A stretch of DNA of 33,899 bases from Candidatus Saganbacteria bacterium (GCA_026387795.1 JAPLLA010000048.1:1-33899); one strand, 5' to 3'. Shown: positions 21,170 to 29,579, counted from the first letter of the stretch. A program made the numbers and translations. The notes: generated by a model from the sequence alone, not told the origin.

Positions 21170-22954
21170 TTTAAACTGTTCTTCCGTAATAAATCCGTAA
21201 TCCCTAAGCAGGATCAACTTTTGCTCATAACGAGGATCATATTGCTTTGATTTGTGGTCCAAAAGAGGAGCAAAAAACCGCGGATCCTTTACCACCTGCT
21301 CAACAAAAGTAGCAACATCTTCTCCAAACTCTTTGCAGCCATAAGCTCTAACACAACCATATTTAGGTTCGCCGTCTGTCCCACTTTCTTTCCAGGTATA
21401 AGCAGGAAAACCCTTGTCCGGATATCTTACATGTTTTTCTCCATAAACTTCTCCAGCTGCTTCCGTCCATTTTTTCTCAAAATCGCTGCCGCTATCGCGA
21501 AGATCAAATATTAATAAATGCGCTACTTCATGACAAAATGCAGGCAAAGACAATCCCGGCTTTTTGAGGTTAACGGAACGTTCCGAATAAAGAGCATATG
21601 CACCTACAATATCAGAATCTTTTTTTACCTTTTCAGCAAACCAATCCTCTGAAGGAAATCCCATGGCTTTAATGCTTTTGCGAGCTTGGGGAGATAATAC
21701 ATTCAGATAATCAATCGCGTTCTTTATATTAGAAGAATCATTAACAAAACCCCAATTGTGGTTTGTTACAGGTATCCCAAACTTTCCAAGAATTCCTCCT
21801 GGATAATACTCTTGGATATTTTCCGAGAGTGATGCAGTAATTTTAAAAGGAGGGAATTCGCTGCTTGCAGATCCAACGCTTGTTTGCTGGTCACCGTTTA
21901 AAAAACCGGCTTGGCCATAATTATTTAAGATTAAACGATACCCTTTCTTAACTAAGCTGTAACCATCTTTAACTTTCAATGGGAGCACGGACTGGTTTTG
22001 CGCATCAAGCACCATAACATCAAGCGGAGTACCAGATGACCAATAAGTAAGAGGCCTTCTCTCCCATTCTTTTTGATAGCGCTTTCCTGACTCTCCAATT
22101 AATTCTATGGCCACTTCCCCACGATGAGTAATGTTTGCTTCTATCCAACCATTTCTTATTATTGCAGTTCCATTTTCACCTTTGACCATAAGCTTGGGGA
22201 TCAGGTCCTGACTGGTTCTATCAACAACAGTAACAACTGCCTGTCCGTAAAGCTCAATTTCCACATCATCATGCTTTTCTATTGTCACAAAAGGATTGTT
22301 GGCCACAAACGAAGCTACAAGTTGTCCTGCCTTAGCACCACCAATTATCAGTTGTTTACCCAATACATTTAAGGAGAGATAAGCTCCGGAATTGGGATGT
22401 TCCTTGCCGTCAAAGAACAATAAAACATCTTCTTCTCTCTCTCCCATAGGAACCCGATCACTAATTTTTACTCCGCTTATAACTGCTTTTTCTCCTTTTG
22501 CCACATACCATTTTCCATCCTTAAAACTAATTGTCCCTTCATCCAAAACCACACCATTTGAAAGTTTCAACCCTTTTCCTGCTATTTTTAAAACCCCGTC
22601 TTTTAATTCTATTTGTGCAGAGCCCAATTTTTCCGCAAAGATTTTTTCTTGCCCGGGTGTAAAAGGAACCCCGTTTTCACGCATAAACATCAACGCAGTC
22701 AATGTTTTTCCAAGTATTATTGGGTCATTAGAAGAAAGCAATTCCAAAAGAGGCTGTATCAATTTGGCACTGCAATTTCCGGCTTGTAAGATCTCATCAA
22801 GGGCAACTTCCACTGCCTTCGGATCAGATGCCCTCAACTGGCCAACACAATCATCAGGAGATGAAACTTCCTCCCCCATAATATCATCGCCAGTCAAAGG
22901 CCTGCATTGGGCAATAAACGTATAGTTATTTAAAGTTACTGCTGGAGGTGCCAT
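21152..22954 (-). CDS. Putative zinc metallopeptidase (HExxH) with helical-repeat N-terminus
   Basis: This 600-residue protein has a zincin motif CHEVAHLLIFD (His475, Glu476, His479) and a downstream EFGEDVATFVEQ, where Glu545 is placed to be the third zinc ligand of a gluzincin. Residues 30-90 look like short HEAT/ARM-like helical repeats (ASDPKAVEVALDEIL, LIQPLLELLSSNDP). The middle (110-370) is beta-rich and unrecognised. There is no signal peptide, so it may act inside the cell or use another export route. No Shine-Dalgarno is seen before ATG 22954; ATG 22879 (residue 26) is an alternative start. It converges on the beta-lactamase-fold gene with an 18-bp overlap. Activity is inferred from the motif only. 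Confidence 0.68.
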   Translation of the reverse strand: MAPPAVTLNNYTFIAQCRPLTGDDIMGEEVSSPDDCVGQLRASDPKAVEVALDEILQAGNCSAKLIQPLLELLSSNDPIILGKTLTALMFMRENGVPFTPGQEKIFAEKLGSAQIELKDGVLKIAGKGLKLSNGVVLDEGTISFKDGKWYVAKGEKAVISGVKISDRVPMGEREEDVLLFFDGKEHPNSGAYLSLNVLGKQLIIGGAKAGQLVASFVANNPFVTIEKHDDVEIELYGQAVVTVVDRTSQDLIPKLMVKGENGTAIIRNGWIEANITHRGEVAIELIGESGKRYQKEWERRPLTYWSSGTPLDVMVLDAQNQSVLPLKVKDGYSLVKKGYRLILNNYGQAGFLNGDQQTSVGSASSEFPPFKITASLSENIQEYYPGGILGKFGIPVTNHNWGFVNDSSNIKNAIDYLNVLSPQARKSIKAMGFPSEDWFAEKVKKDSDIVGAYALYSERSVNLKKPGLSLPAFCHEVAHLLIFDLRDSGSDFEKKWTEAAGEVYGEKHVRYPDKGFPAYTWKESGTDGEPKYGCVRAYGCKEFGEDVATFVEQVVKDPRFFAPLLDHKSKQYDPRYEQKLILLRDYGFITEEQFKSVFSS

Positions 22955-23011
22955 TATGTATATCTATCGGGTTTTTATGCTCAAAACTTGCATATTAAGG
23001 CTATTCGAATT

Positions 23012-23269
23012 CTACTCATGCTGGTGAAACAGCTTAATCAAGACCAGTTTTTGGGAGCGGGATAACTTTTTTATTTGCGCTTCCCTTTTTGCAGCAAGAG
23101 AGCGTGTAGCATAAACCTCATAATAGCGGATTTTCTTGGCGGGGTTATAGCTTGTATAATGTCCACCTTTACCGGATTGATGCTGCTTAAACCTTCTCTC
23201 CAAATCACTCGTAATCCCAGTATAAAGGGCTTTGTTGGAGCATTCTATAATGTATACGTAATATGGCAT
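23012..23269 (-). CDS. GIY-YIG nuclease-superfamily protein
   Basis: This 85-residue protein is a stand-alone GIY-YIG domain of the UPF0213/YhbQ type: YYVYIIEC (the GIY equivalent), YTGITSDLERRFKQH (the YIG equivalent with the catalytic Arg), GKGGHYTSY, and a final RSLAAKREAQIKKL with the metal-binding Glu. Such proteins are presumed DNA endonucleases of unclear role and are very common as single small genes. There is no Shine-Dalgarno; a TATAAT ends 6 nt before ATG 23269. Confidence 0.92.
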   Translation of the reverse strand: MPYYVYIIECSNKALYTGITSDLERRFKQHQSGKGGHYTSYNPAKKIRYYEVYATRSLAAKREAQIKKLSRSQKLVLIKLFHQHE

Positions 23270-23275
23270 AGGGGA

Positions 23276-23281
23276 ATTATA
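23276..23281 (-). promoter_or_regulatory. Leaderless -10 box (GIY-YIG gene)
   Basis: On the minus strand TATAAT (23281-23276) is followed by TCCCCT and then ATG 23269, the same 6-nt spacing as at 20213 and 25141. No clear -35 is seen. Confidence 0.5.
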
Positions 23282-23316
23282 TAATACATGGGTGCAAGAA
23301 GCATTTATAAGTCAGT

Positions 23317-23535
23317 TTATCTTTCTAAAATAGCCCTGATCATTCGATCGTATAGCCGGCCGACCCAATTGGTACTCCCCTCTTTGGACTGGCAGACCAC
23401 TAACTCCACCTTTGCCTTATCCAGATACTCCGTTGCCTGCGTACATAGCCCAAAATCCTGATCTACGTCTATACACGCGAGGTTTTTAATAAACATTGCG
23501 GTCCTTACCGCGTTATTCTCTACTGTACAACTCAT
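23317..23535 (-). CDS. Small hypothetical cysteine-containing protein
   Basis: This 72-residue protein is not recognised. It has four cysteines (C3, C21, C31, C48), no membrane segment, and a C-terminal amphipathic RLYDRMIRAILER. A strong TAGGAGGG precedes ATG 23535, so translation is likely. It lies between the MFS gene (upstream, about 80 bp) and the GIY-YIG gene on the same strand. The Cys spacing does not match a zinc ribbon or ferredoxin. Confidence 0.6.
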   Translation of the reverse strand: MSCTVENNAVRTAMFIKNLACIDVDQDFGLCTQATEYLDKAKVELVVCQSKEGSTNWVGRLYDRMIRAILER

Positions 23536-23614
23536 ATAAACCCTCCTATTCTTTTCTTAACCCTTACATATATATATCGGCATTCTTTGTGGAAATTTCA
23601 ATTTGGGATAGAAA

Positions 23615-25036
23615 TTATGCCTGCGCTTTATCTTTTGCCAGGAAAGAAAAGAGCATTGCGGTCAGCGCTAGAACAATGCCAAAGATAAACGCACCGCGGA
23701 AGGCTGCCTCCATAAGTGCAGGATACTGATGAGCTTCGCTGAGCATGATGTTCATTTCAGCAATATTAAAGATAACCACATATGACATCACCAGCATGTA
23801 GAGCGCAATACCAAGGGAGGAACCTGCGTTCAAAGCAATCTTGTAGACCCCCGAGGCAACCCCTTGTTTATCTGCCGGAGCATTTTGCATTACCAGGCTG
23901 TTATTGGGGGCAATAAATAAACCCATGCCTGTCCCCAATAAAATCAAACCAAGCAGGATAGGAAAAAAACCTGATGATGCGTTTAAAAAAGAAAATATTA
24001 TAAAAGAAAAAGCGGCAATGCCCATTCCTGCCATACAAAGCTTACGGGAGCCTAGCCAGTCTGAAAGAGTGCCGGAAATCGGGGCGATAAGCATCATCAT
24101 GATCGACGGGATCATTAAAATTAGGCCCATATGTAAAGCTGGGATTTGTCTCAACATATGGAGATAGAAAGGAAAAATAAAACCAATCCCGATATGCATC
24201 GCCAAGGCAGTTAGGGTGGCCAGCGACGCAAAGGTAAAATTAAGGTTGCTTAACAGTTTGAAGTTTAGCAGCGGGCAAGTAGATCTTTTTTCGTGAATAA
24301 TAAAAAGAGCAAAAGCCACCAAAGCCGTGAACATACCAGACAAAACCAGTTGGTCGGTCCAGCCAGCCCTAGCCCCAGAATTCAAGGCGTAAAGGAAACC
24401 AAATAAGCCGAGGAATAATAATAATGCTCCCATAAGATCGAAATGAGTGTCTGGGTCTTTAACTTGCTTTGACGGGAGCAAAAATAATCCAGCAAAAAAA
24501 ACAATCACCGAAAAAACAACGCCCAAAACAAAATTACCATGCCAACTAAAATTATGGACAATAAAACCACCCAATAATGAACCACCAGCCATCCCCAAAC
24601 CGTTAGCAGTTGCGTAAAACCCCAAACCCTGCCCTCTTTTATTCGCCGGCAAATAATAAGAGAGCAAAGCGATACAAATCGGGCTGTACATCGCTTGGCC
24701 AAGCGACTGGAAAGCCCGCGCCAAAAAAAGGACTATAAAATTAGGCGCCACTGCACAGGCAATACCCCCGAAGCAGAAAACAACCAGACCTGATAAAAAA
24801 ACTTTCTTATAGCCGATAATGTCCCCTAATTTACCAAAGCCCAAAAGGGTACTCGTTATGACCAGGAGATAAATTGTTGGGAGCCAGGCGACCCAGCCGA
24901 CTTTTACTCCAAAATATTGGGCGATATGAGAGAGTGAATCATTTAAACTGCTAAAATCAAAAGCCATCAAAAAAGCAACCGCTGAAACGATCGCGATCAG
25001 CCAAAATTGCTGCTTTTTATCAGTAAGGGTATTCAA
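23615..25036 (-). CDS. MFS multidrug-type transporter (DHA2 family)
   Basis: This 473-residue polytopic protein has about 14 predicted membrane helices. Family signs are an N-terminal VAFLMAFDFSSLNDSLSHIAQYFGV (the DHA2 position of the usual D-x-T motif), motif A GFGKLGDIIGYKKVF and motif C-like GLGMAGGSLLGGF, placing it with EmrB/QacA-type proton-coupled drug exporters. It should sit in the cytoplasmic membrane. The start is a TTG at 25036, because a TGA lies in frame 15 bp upstream and the next ATG is inside helix 1. No EmrA-like partner is adjacent. The substrate is unknown. Confidence 0.92.
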   Translation of the reverse strand: MNTLTDKKQQFWLIAIVSAVAFLMAFDFSSLNDSLSHIAQYFGVKVGWVAWLPTIYLLVITSTLLGFGKLGDIIGYKKVFLSGLVVFCFGGIACAVAPNFIVLFLARAFQSLGQAMYSPICIALLSYYLPANKRGQGLGFYATANGLGMAGGSLLGGFIVHNFSWHGNFVLGVVFSVIVFFAGLFLLPSKQVKDPDTHFDLMGALLLFLGLFGFLYALNSGARAGWTDQLVLSGMFTALVAFALFIIHEKRSTCPLLNFKLLSNLNFTFASLATLTALAMHIGIGFIFPFYLHMLRQIPALHMGLILMIPSIMMMLIAPISGTLSDWLGSRKLCMAGMGIAAFSFIIFSFLNASSGFFPILLGLILLGTGMGLFIAPNNSLVMQNAPADKQGVASGVYKIALNAGSSLGIALYMLVMSYVVIFNIAEMNIMLSEAHQYPALMEAAFRGAFIFGIVLALTAMLFSFLAKDKAQA

Positions 25037-25125
25037 GGCTTGCCTGTTTCACAATAAAATTTTAACTAACTACATTATGTTGCTGTTATAAAAAAATGTC
25101 AATGTGAGAGGATGCGTTGTGACCG

Positions 25126-25134
25126 TGCTATAAT
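25126..25134 (+). promoter_or_regulatory. Leaderless extended -10 promoter (nitrilase gene)
   Basis: TGC-TATAAT (25126-25134) is a perfect extended -10 element and ends 6 nt before ATG 25141. There is no Shine-Dalgarno and the -35 is weak. Confidence 0.65.
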
Positions 25135-25140
25135 TTAGGC

Positions 25141-25992
25141 ATGAGAACTGGATTCCGCTTAGCAATTTATCAGGGAGAGGACCAAGTTGGAAGCTTTGCA
25201 GCTATTGAGCATAATCTTTCTAAACTTGAAAAGATCCTCACAATCGCAAAAAAGCGCGGTGCCCAATTACTCGGACTACCGGAACTCTATCTAACCGGCT
25301 ATGCCCTATCTCCAAAGTTAGTCAAAGAACTCGCTCAACCAATCAACGGTCCTGCCATATCTAGAGCGCGCGCACTAGCCAAAAAACATAAAATTGCCCT
25401 TGTTTTCCCTTATCCGGAAAAAGCAGGACGCCATTATTACGATTCCATTGCATTGATCGATAAGCACGGCATTATATTAGATAATTACCGAAAGACTCAT
25501 CTTTTTGGCAGGAGTGAAAAGTTAAATTTCTCCGCAGGTTCAAAGTTGTCTAAAATCAGCAAAATAAATGGATTCCCAGTTGGAATGCTTAACTGTTATG
25601 AAGCAGAATTCCCGGAACTGACCAGAAGTTTGGCAATTAAAGGAGCCAAGTTAATCGTTATTCCCACTGCTGCAGACAATTATTATATTTTACCCAATGG
25701 TAAAAAAACCAAAGTCCCCTACCCGGATATTTCCAAGCTGCTTCTCCCAGCTCACGCATTTGAAAACCATCTCTTTATTGCTTACTGTAACCGCTGCGGA
25801 AAGGAAAAAGTTAGTAACCACACCTGGCATTATCGCGGCAATTCTGTGGTAGTAGATCCTCACGGCAAAATCATTGCTGCTGCACCACCAAAAGAGACTT
25901 TGCTAATTACAGATATCTGTCCAGATGATTACGGACCGACTCATCCTGAAGGGGATTATCTGAAAGATCGCAGGCCAGAATTATATAAATGA
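25141..25992 (+). CDS. Nitrilase-superfamily carbon-nitrogen hydrolase
   Basis: This 283-residue protein has the complete catalytic triad of the family: Glu48 in GLPELYLTGY, Lys118 in NYRKTHLFG, and Cys152 in MLNCYEAEFPE. The usual CYD-x-xFPE is CYEAEFPE here. Length is typical of a single-domain member. These enzymes hydrolyse amides, nitriles or N-carbamoyl compounds in the cytoplasm; close relatives include amidases acting on carbamoylputrescine or omega-amides. The substrate is not readable from sequence. It starts without a Shine-Dalgarno, 6 nt after an extended -10 box, and the GT2 gene follows after 61 bp. Confidence 0.92.
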   Translation: MRTGFRLAIYQGEDQVGSFAAIEHNLSKLEKILTIAKKRGAQLLGLPELYLTGYALSPKLVKELAQPINGPAISRARALAKKHKIALVFPYPEKAGRHYYDSIALIDKHGIILDNYRKTHLFGRSEKLNFSAGSKLSKISKINGFPVGMLNCYEAEFPELTRSLAIKGAKLIVIPTAADNYYILPNGKKTKVPYPDISKLLLPAHAFENHLFIAYCNRCGKEKVSNHTWHYRGNSVVVDPHGKIIAAAPPKETLLITDICPDDYGPTHPEGDYLKDRRPELYK

Positions 25993-26053
25993 TTACTTAC
26001 AAATAAAAAACTTTTTAGATGCAATTTTATTCTTATCTCTCCGATAATTAGTC

Positions 26054-27115
26054 ATGAACTCAATCACAAAACTTCTTTTTGGCGGAACTAAGCCACCAAC
26101 TCCATTAAGAGAAAGACGTTTCGCTCCGCTTCCGGAAACTCTTCCGGAAGGGAAGCTTCCTCGCACTTCGGTTATTATTCCAACTGTAGGCCGCCCAGAA
26201 AAACTGGTAAATTGCCTTAAAACCTTATCCCAACAAACACTCAAACCCAATGAAGTAATACTAGTTGATCAAGGAAATTTGGGAGCTACCTGGATTAAAG
26301 CTCAGATCGAAACTACTGGATTGCCCATCCGCTGGGTACAAAAATTACGCGAAGGGGCTGCCAGCGCCCGAAACTTAGGAGCCAGACTGGCAACTGGAGA
26401 AGTCTTATTTTTTATTGATGATGATATGCTACTTGAAAACAAATATCTTGAAGAATGCCTAAAACCTTTTCTGGCCGATCCAAACGGTGAAGTCGGCGGC
26501 GTAGATGGGTTTCTGATAAATCATTACACGCCTCAAGGGAGTGGAATGCGGTTCTGGGAGATTTTCGGATTTTACCGTGAGGAGCTTGCCGGCCAGGTTC
26601 TACCAAATGGCTTTGCCCGAAAAGCTAATCCTGATTTTGCTGTATACACCCAAGTCTTTGCAGGCTGTGCCGCCTATAGAAAAGCCGTTTTTGATAGCGG
26701 CTTATTTTATGATACCAGAAATTATCTTCCGGGCATGGTCGAAGATGATATCGAATTTTCCTATCGGGTCTCAAAACATTTTAAGCTCGTCACCACACCT
26801 TTTGCCCGTTGTTTTCACGATTCCAATGAAGACAACAATCGCAATGCCTTAAAACGCGGAATGCAGAGAGCACATTCTTCATTAAAATTACTCTATTTGA
26901 ACAACGAATTGGGTGCTGCAAACTTCCTGTTATTTTCTTATTTTATATTTGGCGATAGTTTACGTCTAGTACCTGGCGCAGTTACTTCTAAACATCGAGA
27001 TCGGTACCAGGAATTAATCCTTGGCCGGGCACTAGGTTACCTAACTCTTCCCTGGTCAATTCCTTCCGCTGGTCCAATTTCAAATAAACTAGCAAAATGG
27101 ATCAGTCGTTTATAG
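26054..27115 (+). CDS. GT2-family glycosyltransferase
   Basis: This 353-residue protein has a GT-A fold starting at about residue 37 (TSVIIPTVGRPEKLVNCLKT), a nucleotide-binding ARNLGARLATGEVLFFIDDDM with the D-D-D metal motif, and a later EDDIEFSYRV acceptor/base motif. It should transfer a sugar from a nucleotide donor, probably at the cytoplasmic membrane face during polysaccharide or glycolipid synthesis. Residues 12-36 form a Pro/Arg-rich linker encoded by palindromic DNA (TTCCGGAA at 26130 and 26142, GGAAGCTTCC at 26151), possibly a small in-frame insertion. GATAAT ends 5 nt before ATG 26054 and no Shine-Dalgarno is seen. Its end overlaps the convergent DUF917 gene by 6 bp. Confidence 0.9.
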   Translation: MNSITKLLFGGTKPPTPLRERRFAPLPETLPEGKLPRTSVIIPTVGRPEKLVNCLKTLSQQTLKPNEVILVDQGNLGATWIKAQIETTGLPIRWVQKLREGAASARNLGARLATGEVLFFIDDDMLLENKYLEECLKPFLADPNGEVGGVDGFLINHYTPQGSGMRFWEIFGFYREELAGQVLPNGFARKANPDFAVYTQVFAGCAAYRKAVFDSGLFYDTRNYLPGMVEDDIEFSYRVSKHFKLVTTPFARCFHDSNEDNNRNALKRGMQRAHSSLKLLYLNNELGAANFLLFSYFIFGDSLRLVPGAVTSKHRDRYQELILGRALGYLTLPWSIPSAGPISNKLAKWISRL

Positions 27116-28228
27116 AGCAGCTTCGATCGGCACATAATCCATATCAAAACCAAAATGCCTGGGCCCCAACACTTCTATTCCTTTAGACGTACGATAAATT
27201 TGTTGTCCCTTTACCCCAATAACAGCTAACCTGTCACCTTGGGCAATCATGGTATTGGTTTTCGGCTCAGCTGAATCCACATCCACGGTTATAATAAGAT
27301 CTGGACTCATTATTAATGGTTTACCGTTTTTCCTGGCAAGATGGTTTTCATTCTTAAACCAAATCTCCATAGTTTGACCGATATATTCTCCAATACCCTT
27401 AAGATAGGTAGTACCATACATATGGCCTTGACGGTCTTCCCATTCTTTTTTATGCACTTCACCCTCAAAAACCTTCCAACCGCCAACCCCTTTTACCAAT
27501 GCTTGAACTGGATCTTCTCCCTTAGTCCTTGCTTCTCTAATAGCTTTACCCAGTTTCAGGCAATTCGTTAGGGTATTTGGAACAATGGATGCTTTCATTG
27601 CTGCGCCGCGCATTAATAATCCGGCCATCAAGCATACCCCAAAACCCTCCTGACTAATCTTTCTGCAAAGATCTTCAAGGATGTCTGGAGAAACTTTCTC
27701 ATCAATACAGCGGAGATTTCCTAAAAGATCCTCGCTATATATTGGAGCAAATGTTTCACCAGAAAGGGCTGGTGTTAACTGAACAAGTTCAGGCACTGCC
27801 CTGCCAGCATAATCTCCGTCTACACAAGGAAGCCCCAAACGCGCACTTGCTACCAGAGGGTAAACTGAATTAAGCCCTCCTAATTCTACCGGAACTATTG
27901 CAGAGAGTTTTGCTCCGGCAATGCGTACTAATTCTTTGATAGGCCAATCGGAATATTTGGGATGAATGTGCAAACCGAGTCGGTTAATTTCTTTTTGACG
28001 CTCTTCTGTTGGGGGAGCAATTGATCCAAGCCCAAAAGCCGAGGCAACCCAATCGTTATCAGAAAGATCTGTGGCAGATATCCAAGCCAGCTCCAAACCT
28101 TGATCCAGTGCTTCGGCCAAGAGCTTACCTCCTGCTATAGGATCTCCCCCTCCCCCAGTCCCCATAATCGTACAACCGAGTAGATAATCTTCGCAGTCTT
28201 GCCAGGTTTTAAGCACTGTTTTTTTCAT
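27110..28228 (-). CDS. DUF917-family protein
   Basis: This 372-residue protein has the DUF917 signatures: an N-terminal GCTIMGTGGGGDPIAGG, APPTEER, VELGGLNSVYPL, GLPCVDGDYAGRAVPEL, and a C-terminal domain with GKPLIMSPDLIITVD. The family is related to hydantoinase/oxoprolinase-like proteins and often neighbours them; its chemistry is not established. Start ATG 28228 is preferred; the frame reaches a TTG at 28252, but that part contains a TATAAT box (28246-28241) 12 nt before the ATG. The nearby nitrilase gene hints at a shared role with amide-type substrates (inference). Confidence 0.9.
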   Translation of the reverse strand: MKKTVLKTWQDCEDYLLGCTIMGTGGGGDPIAGGKLLAEALDQGLELAWISATDLSDNDWVASAFGLGSIAPPTEERQKEINRLGLHIHPKYSDWPIKELVRIAGAKLSAIVPVELGGLNSVYPLVASARLGLPCVDGDYAGRAVPELVQLTPALSGETFAPIYSEDLLGNLRCIDEKVSPDILEDLCRKISQEGFGVCLMAGLLMRGAAMKASIVPNTLTNCLKLGKAIREARTKGEDPVQALVKGVGGWKVFEGEVHKKEWEDRQGHMYGTTYLKGIGEYIGQTMEIWFKNENHLARKNGKPLIMSPDLIITVDVDSAEPKTNTMIAQGDRLAVIGVKGQQIYRTSKGIEVLGPRHFGFDMDYVPIEAAL

Positions 28229-28295
28229 TAGATGAAAATAATTATACAACAAATTCTGTTTATATTTAGATATTTATAAGTCATAATACTAATAC

Positions 28296-28961
28296 ATGAA
28301 AAAAAAGATTGTTGCTAGTTTAACAATTGCACTCATAGTTTTGGGCCTGTTTTCCGCATTCGCCGCCAGCCCGACCGGCCAAGCCATATGGAAAAAAGAA
28401 ACTCCACATACGGTTTTCCTAACCTTTGATGACGGGCCAGACCCGGTCAATACCCCCAAAATATTGGATATTCTAAAAGAGAACAAGGTTAAAGCCACAT
28501 TTTTTGTATTGGGACACAAAGCAGAAAAAAATCCCGCGATCATTAAACGGATCAAAGACGAAGGCCATACGCTAGGCAATCACACTTACAGCCATATTAA
28601 CGGAACTGTCAGCAACGAAGCTATTATCCAAGAAGAGATCGATCGCACGCATCGCATTATCCAGAATGCTTGCGGGGTTAATGTCACCCTATTCCGTCCG
28701 CCATTTGGGAATTACGATTGGCGTGCTTTTAACGTCGCCCAGAAACTAGGGTATCAGATTATTCTTTGGACGTTTGATCTGACTGACTGGGATGTTCACG
28801 ACCCCGCGCAATATCTTAAGACCGTCAAAGAGAATTTATCCGGTGGAGCTATCATCCTGCTACATGACGGCGGCCCAAAGAGAGAGGCGCTGATCGAAGC
28901 ACTGCCCCAAATTATCAAACTGATCAAAACCAGAGGATTTCAGCTTGGGAATAAGTTTTAG
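28296..28961 (+). CDS. Secreted polysaccharide deacetylase (NodB homology)
   Basis: This 221-residue protein has a signal peptide of about 24 residues (hydrophobic IVASLTIALIVLGLFSAFAA) and a NodB domain. The motifs are TFDDGPDP (catalytic base Asp and metal Asp), HTYSH (metal His pair, in GNHTYSHINGT), FRPPFGNYD, TDWDVHDP and ILLHDGG. It should remove N-acetyl groups from peptidoglycan or another amino-sugar polymer outside the membrane. All five motifs are intact and the length is minimal. CATAAT lies 8 nt before ATG 28296 with no Shine-Dalgarno. The nearby GT2 gene suggests a shared envelope polysaccharide role. Confidence 0.94.
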   Translation: MKKKIVASLTIALIVLGLFSAFAASPTGQAIWKKETPHTVFLTFDDGPDPVNTPKILDILKENKVKATFFVLGHKAEKNPAIIKRIKDEGHTLGNHTYSHINGTVSNEAIIQEEIDRTHRIIQNACGVNVTLFRPPFGNYDWRAFNVAQKLGYQIILWTFDLTDWDVHDPAQYLKTVKENLSGGAIILLHDGGPKREALIEALPQIIKLIKTRGFQLGNKF

Positions 28962-28982
28962 GAATTGGCTGGGGGACAGGGA

Positions 28983-29061
28983 TTCTCCCGCCTTTGGCGG
29001 GATCCCGCACTCATTATATTTTTTAATAATAAGGAGCGGGAGAACCCCGAAAATTCCGGGG
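28983..29061 (+). repeat. Cluster of palindromes between nodB-like gene and tRNA-Gln
   Basis: TTCTCCCGC (28983) pairs with GCGGGAGAA (29036-29044). CCCGCC-TTT-GGCGGG (28987-29001) and the perfect palindrome GCGGGATCCCGC (28997-29008) lie inside, and a T6 run follows near 29020. CCCCG/CGGGG (29045-29061) reaches into the tRNA 3' end. It may terminate transcription from either side, or be a dispersed palindromic repeat. Confidence 0.55.
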
Positions 29062-29124
29062 CAGGGACTCGAACCCCAACTAGCTGATTCAGAGTCAGCC
29101 GTCCTACCATTAGACGACCCCGGA
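29054..29124 (-). tRNA. tRNA-Gln (anticodon CTG)
   Basis: On the minus strand the acceptor stem TCCGGGG pairs with CCCCGGA, followed by discriminator A. The anticodon arm GCTGA-CTCTGAA-TCAGC gives CTG. The T arm contains GGTTCGAGTCC. No CCA is encoded. It begins 10 bp after the small membrane-protein gene on the same strand, with a small hairpin (AACGC/GCGTT, 29124-29136) between them, so it may be processed from a longer transcript. Confidence 0.95.
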
Positions 29125-29134
29125 ACGCTTCGCG

Positions 29135-29362
29135 TTAGTACGGCGGATTCCACCATTGAGGTCTCAGAACCAAAAGAAAGATCCCGTAAAGAATAATAAA
29201 AATAGCAAGATAAGTAAAAACCTTGCGGCCAAAATCTTCTTCTTTGTCAGCCTTATACGACCGGGCAAACCAAAGTGCCAGTGCTCCCGCAATTATAACC
29301 GCAATCCCTTTAAAAAAAGGGCTGGTATTGGTAATAACTATTATTTGCGCTCCTAAATCCAC
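29135..29362 (-). CDS. Small two-helix membrane protein
   Basis: This 75-residue protein has two hydrophobic segments (about residues 16-33 and 48-66) joined by a charged loop with several Lys, Glu and Asp, and ends PQWWNPPY. I do not recognise a family. The start is a GTG at 29362 with AGAAGGG about 10 nt upstream, overlapping the end of the ferredoxin gene; only 7 bp separate the two genes, so they are cotranscribed. A link with electron transfer is possible only by this neighbourhood. Confidence 0.65.
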   Translation of the reverse strand: MDLGAQIIVITNTSPFFKGIAVIIAGALALWFARSYKADKEEDFGRKVFTYLAIFIILYGIFLLVLRPQWWNPPY

Positions 29363-29369
29363 AGCTAAA

Positions 29370-29558
29370 TTACCCTTCTAAAAGAATTGCTTCTGTAGGA
29401 CAGTTTCCCGCAGCTTCGGTTGCATCTTCGCTTGATTCTTCCGGAACAATATCACCCTGGACTGTAGCTTTATCTCCCTGCATCACAAAAACCGCAGAGC
29501 AAGCTTCTACGCAAATTCCACACCCAGTACAAAGATCCTGGTCTACCATTACCCGCAT
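29370..29558 (-). CDS. Single [4Fe-4S] ferredoxin
   Basis: This 62-residue protein has one cluster motif CTGCGICVEAC (Cys10, 13, 16 bind; Cys20 pairs with a second Cys) and the distant Cys53 in GNCPTEAI, the arrangement of monocluster ferredoxins such as those of Thermotoga and Pyrococcus. It is a cytoplasmic one-electron carrier and a natural partner of the pyruvate:ferredoxin oxidoreductase at 31250-33899. GGGAGG precedes ATG 29558. Its upstream region has AATAGGTA half-sites like those of the Rrf2 gene. It shares a divergent control region with nadB, which encodes an enzyme of NAD synthesis. Confidence 0.94.
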   Translation of the reverse strand: MRVMVDQDLCTGCGICVEACSAVFVMQGDKATVQGDIVPEESSEDATEAAGNCPTEAILLEG

Positions 29559-29579
29559 TGTATTTCCTCCCTTGCCTAT

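Noticed and set aside
25993-26250. Leftward ORF of 85 residues over the GT2 start
   Set aside because: It is the complement of the palindromic linker and GT2 coding sequence, with no ribosome-binding site and no family resemblance.
28229-28252. Eight extra N-terminal codons of the DUF917 gene from TTG
   Set aside because: They contain the TATAAT box, and ATG 28228 gives a normal family N-terminus.
28962-29053. Second, decayed tRNA next to tRNA-Gln
   Set aside because: Phrases such as GGGATTC look tRNA-like but no acceptor, anticodon and T arms can be drawn together; the palindromes explain the sequence better.
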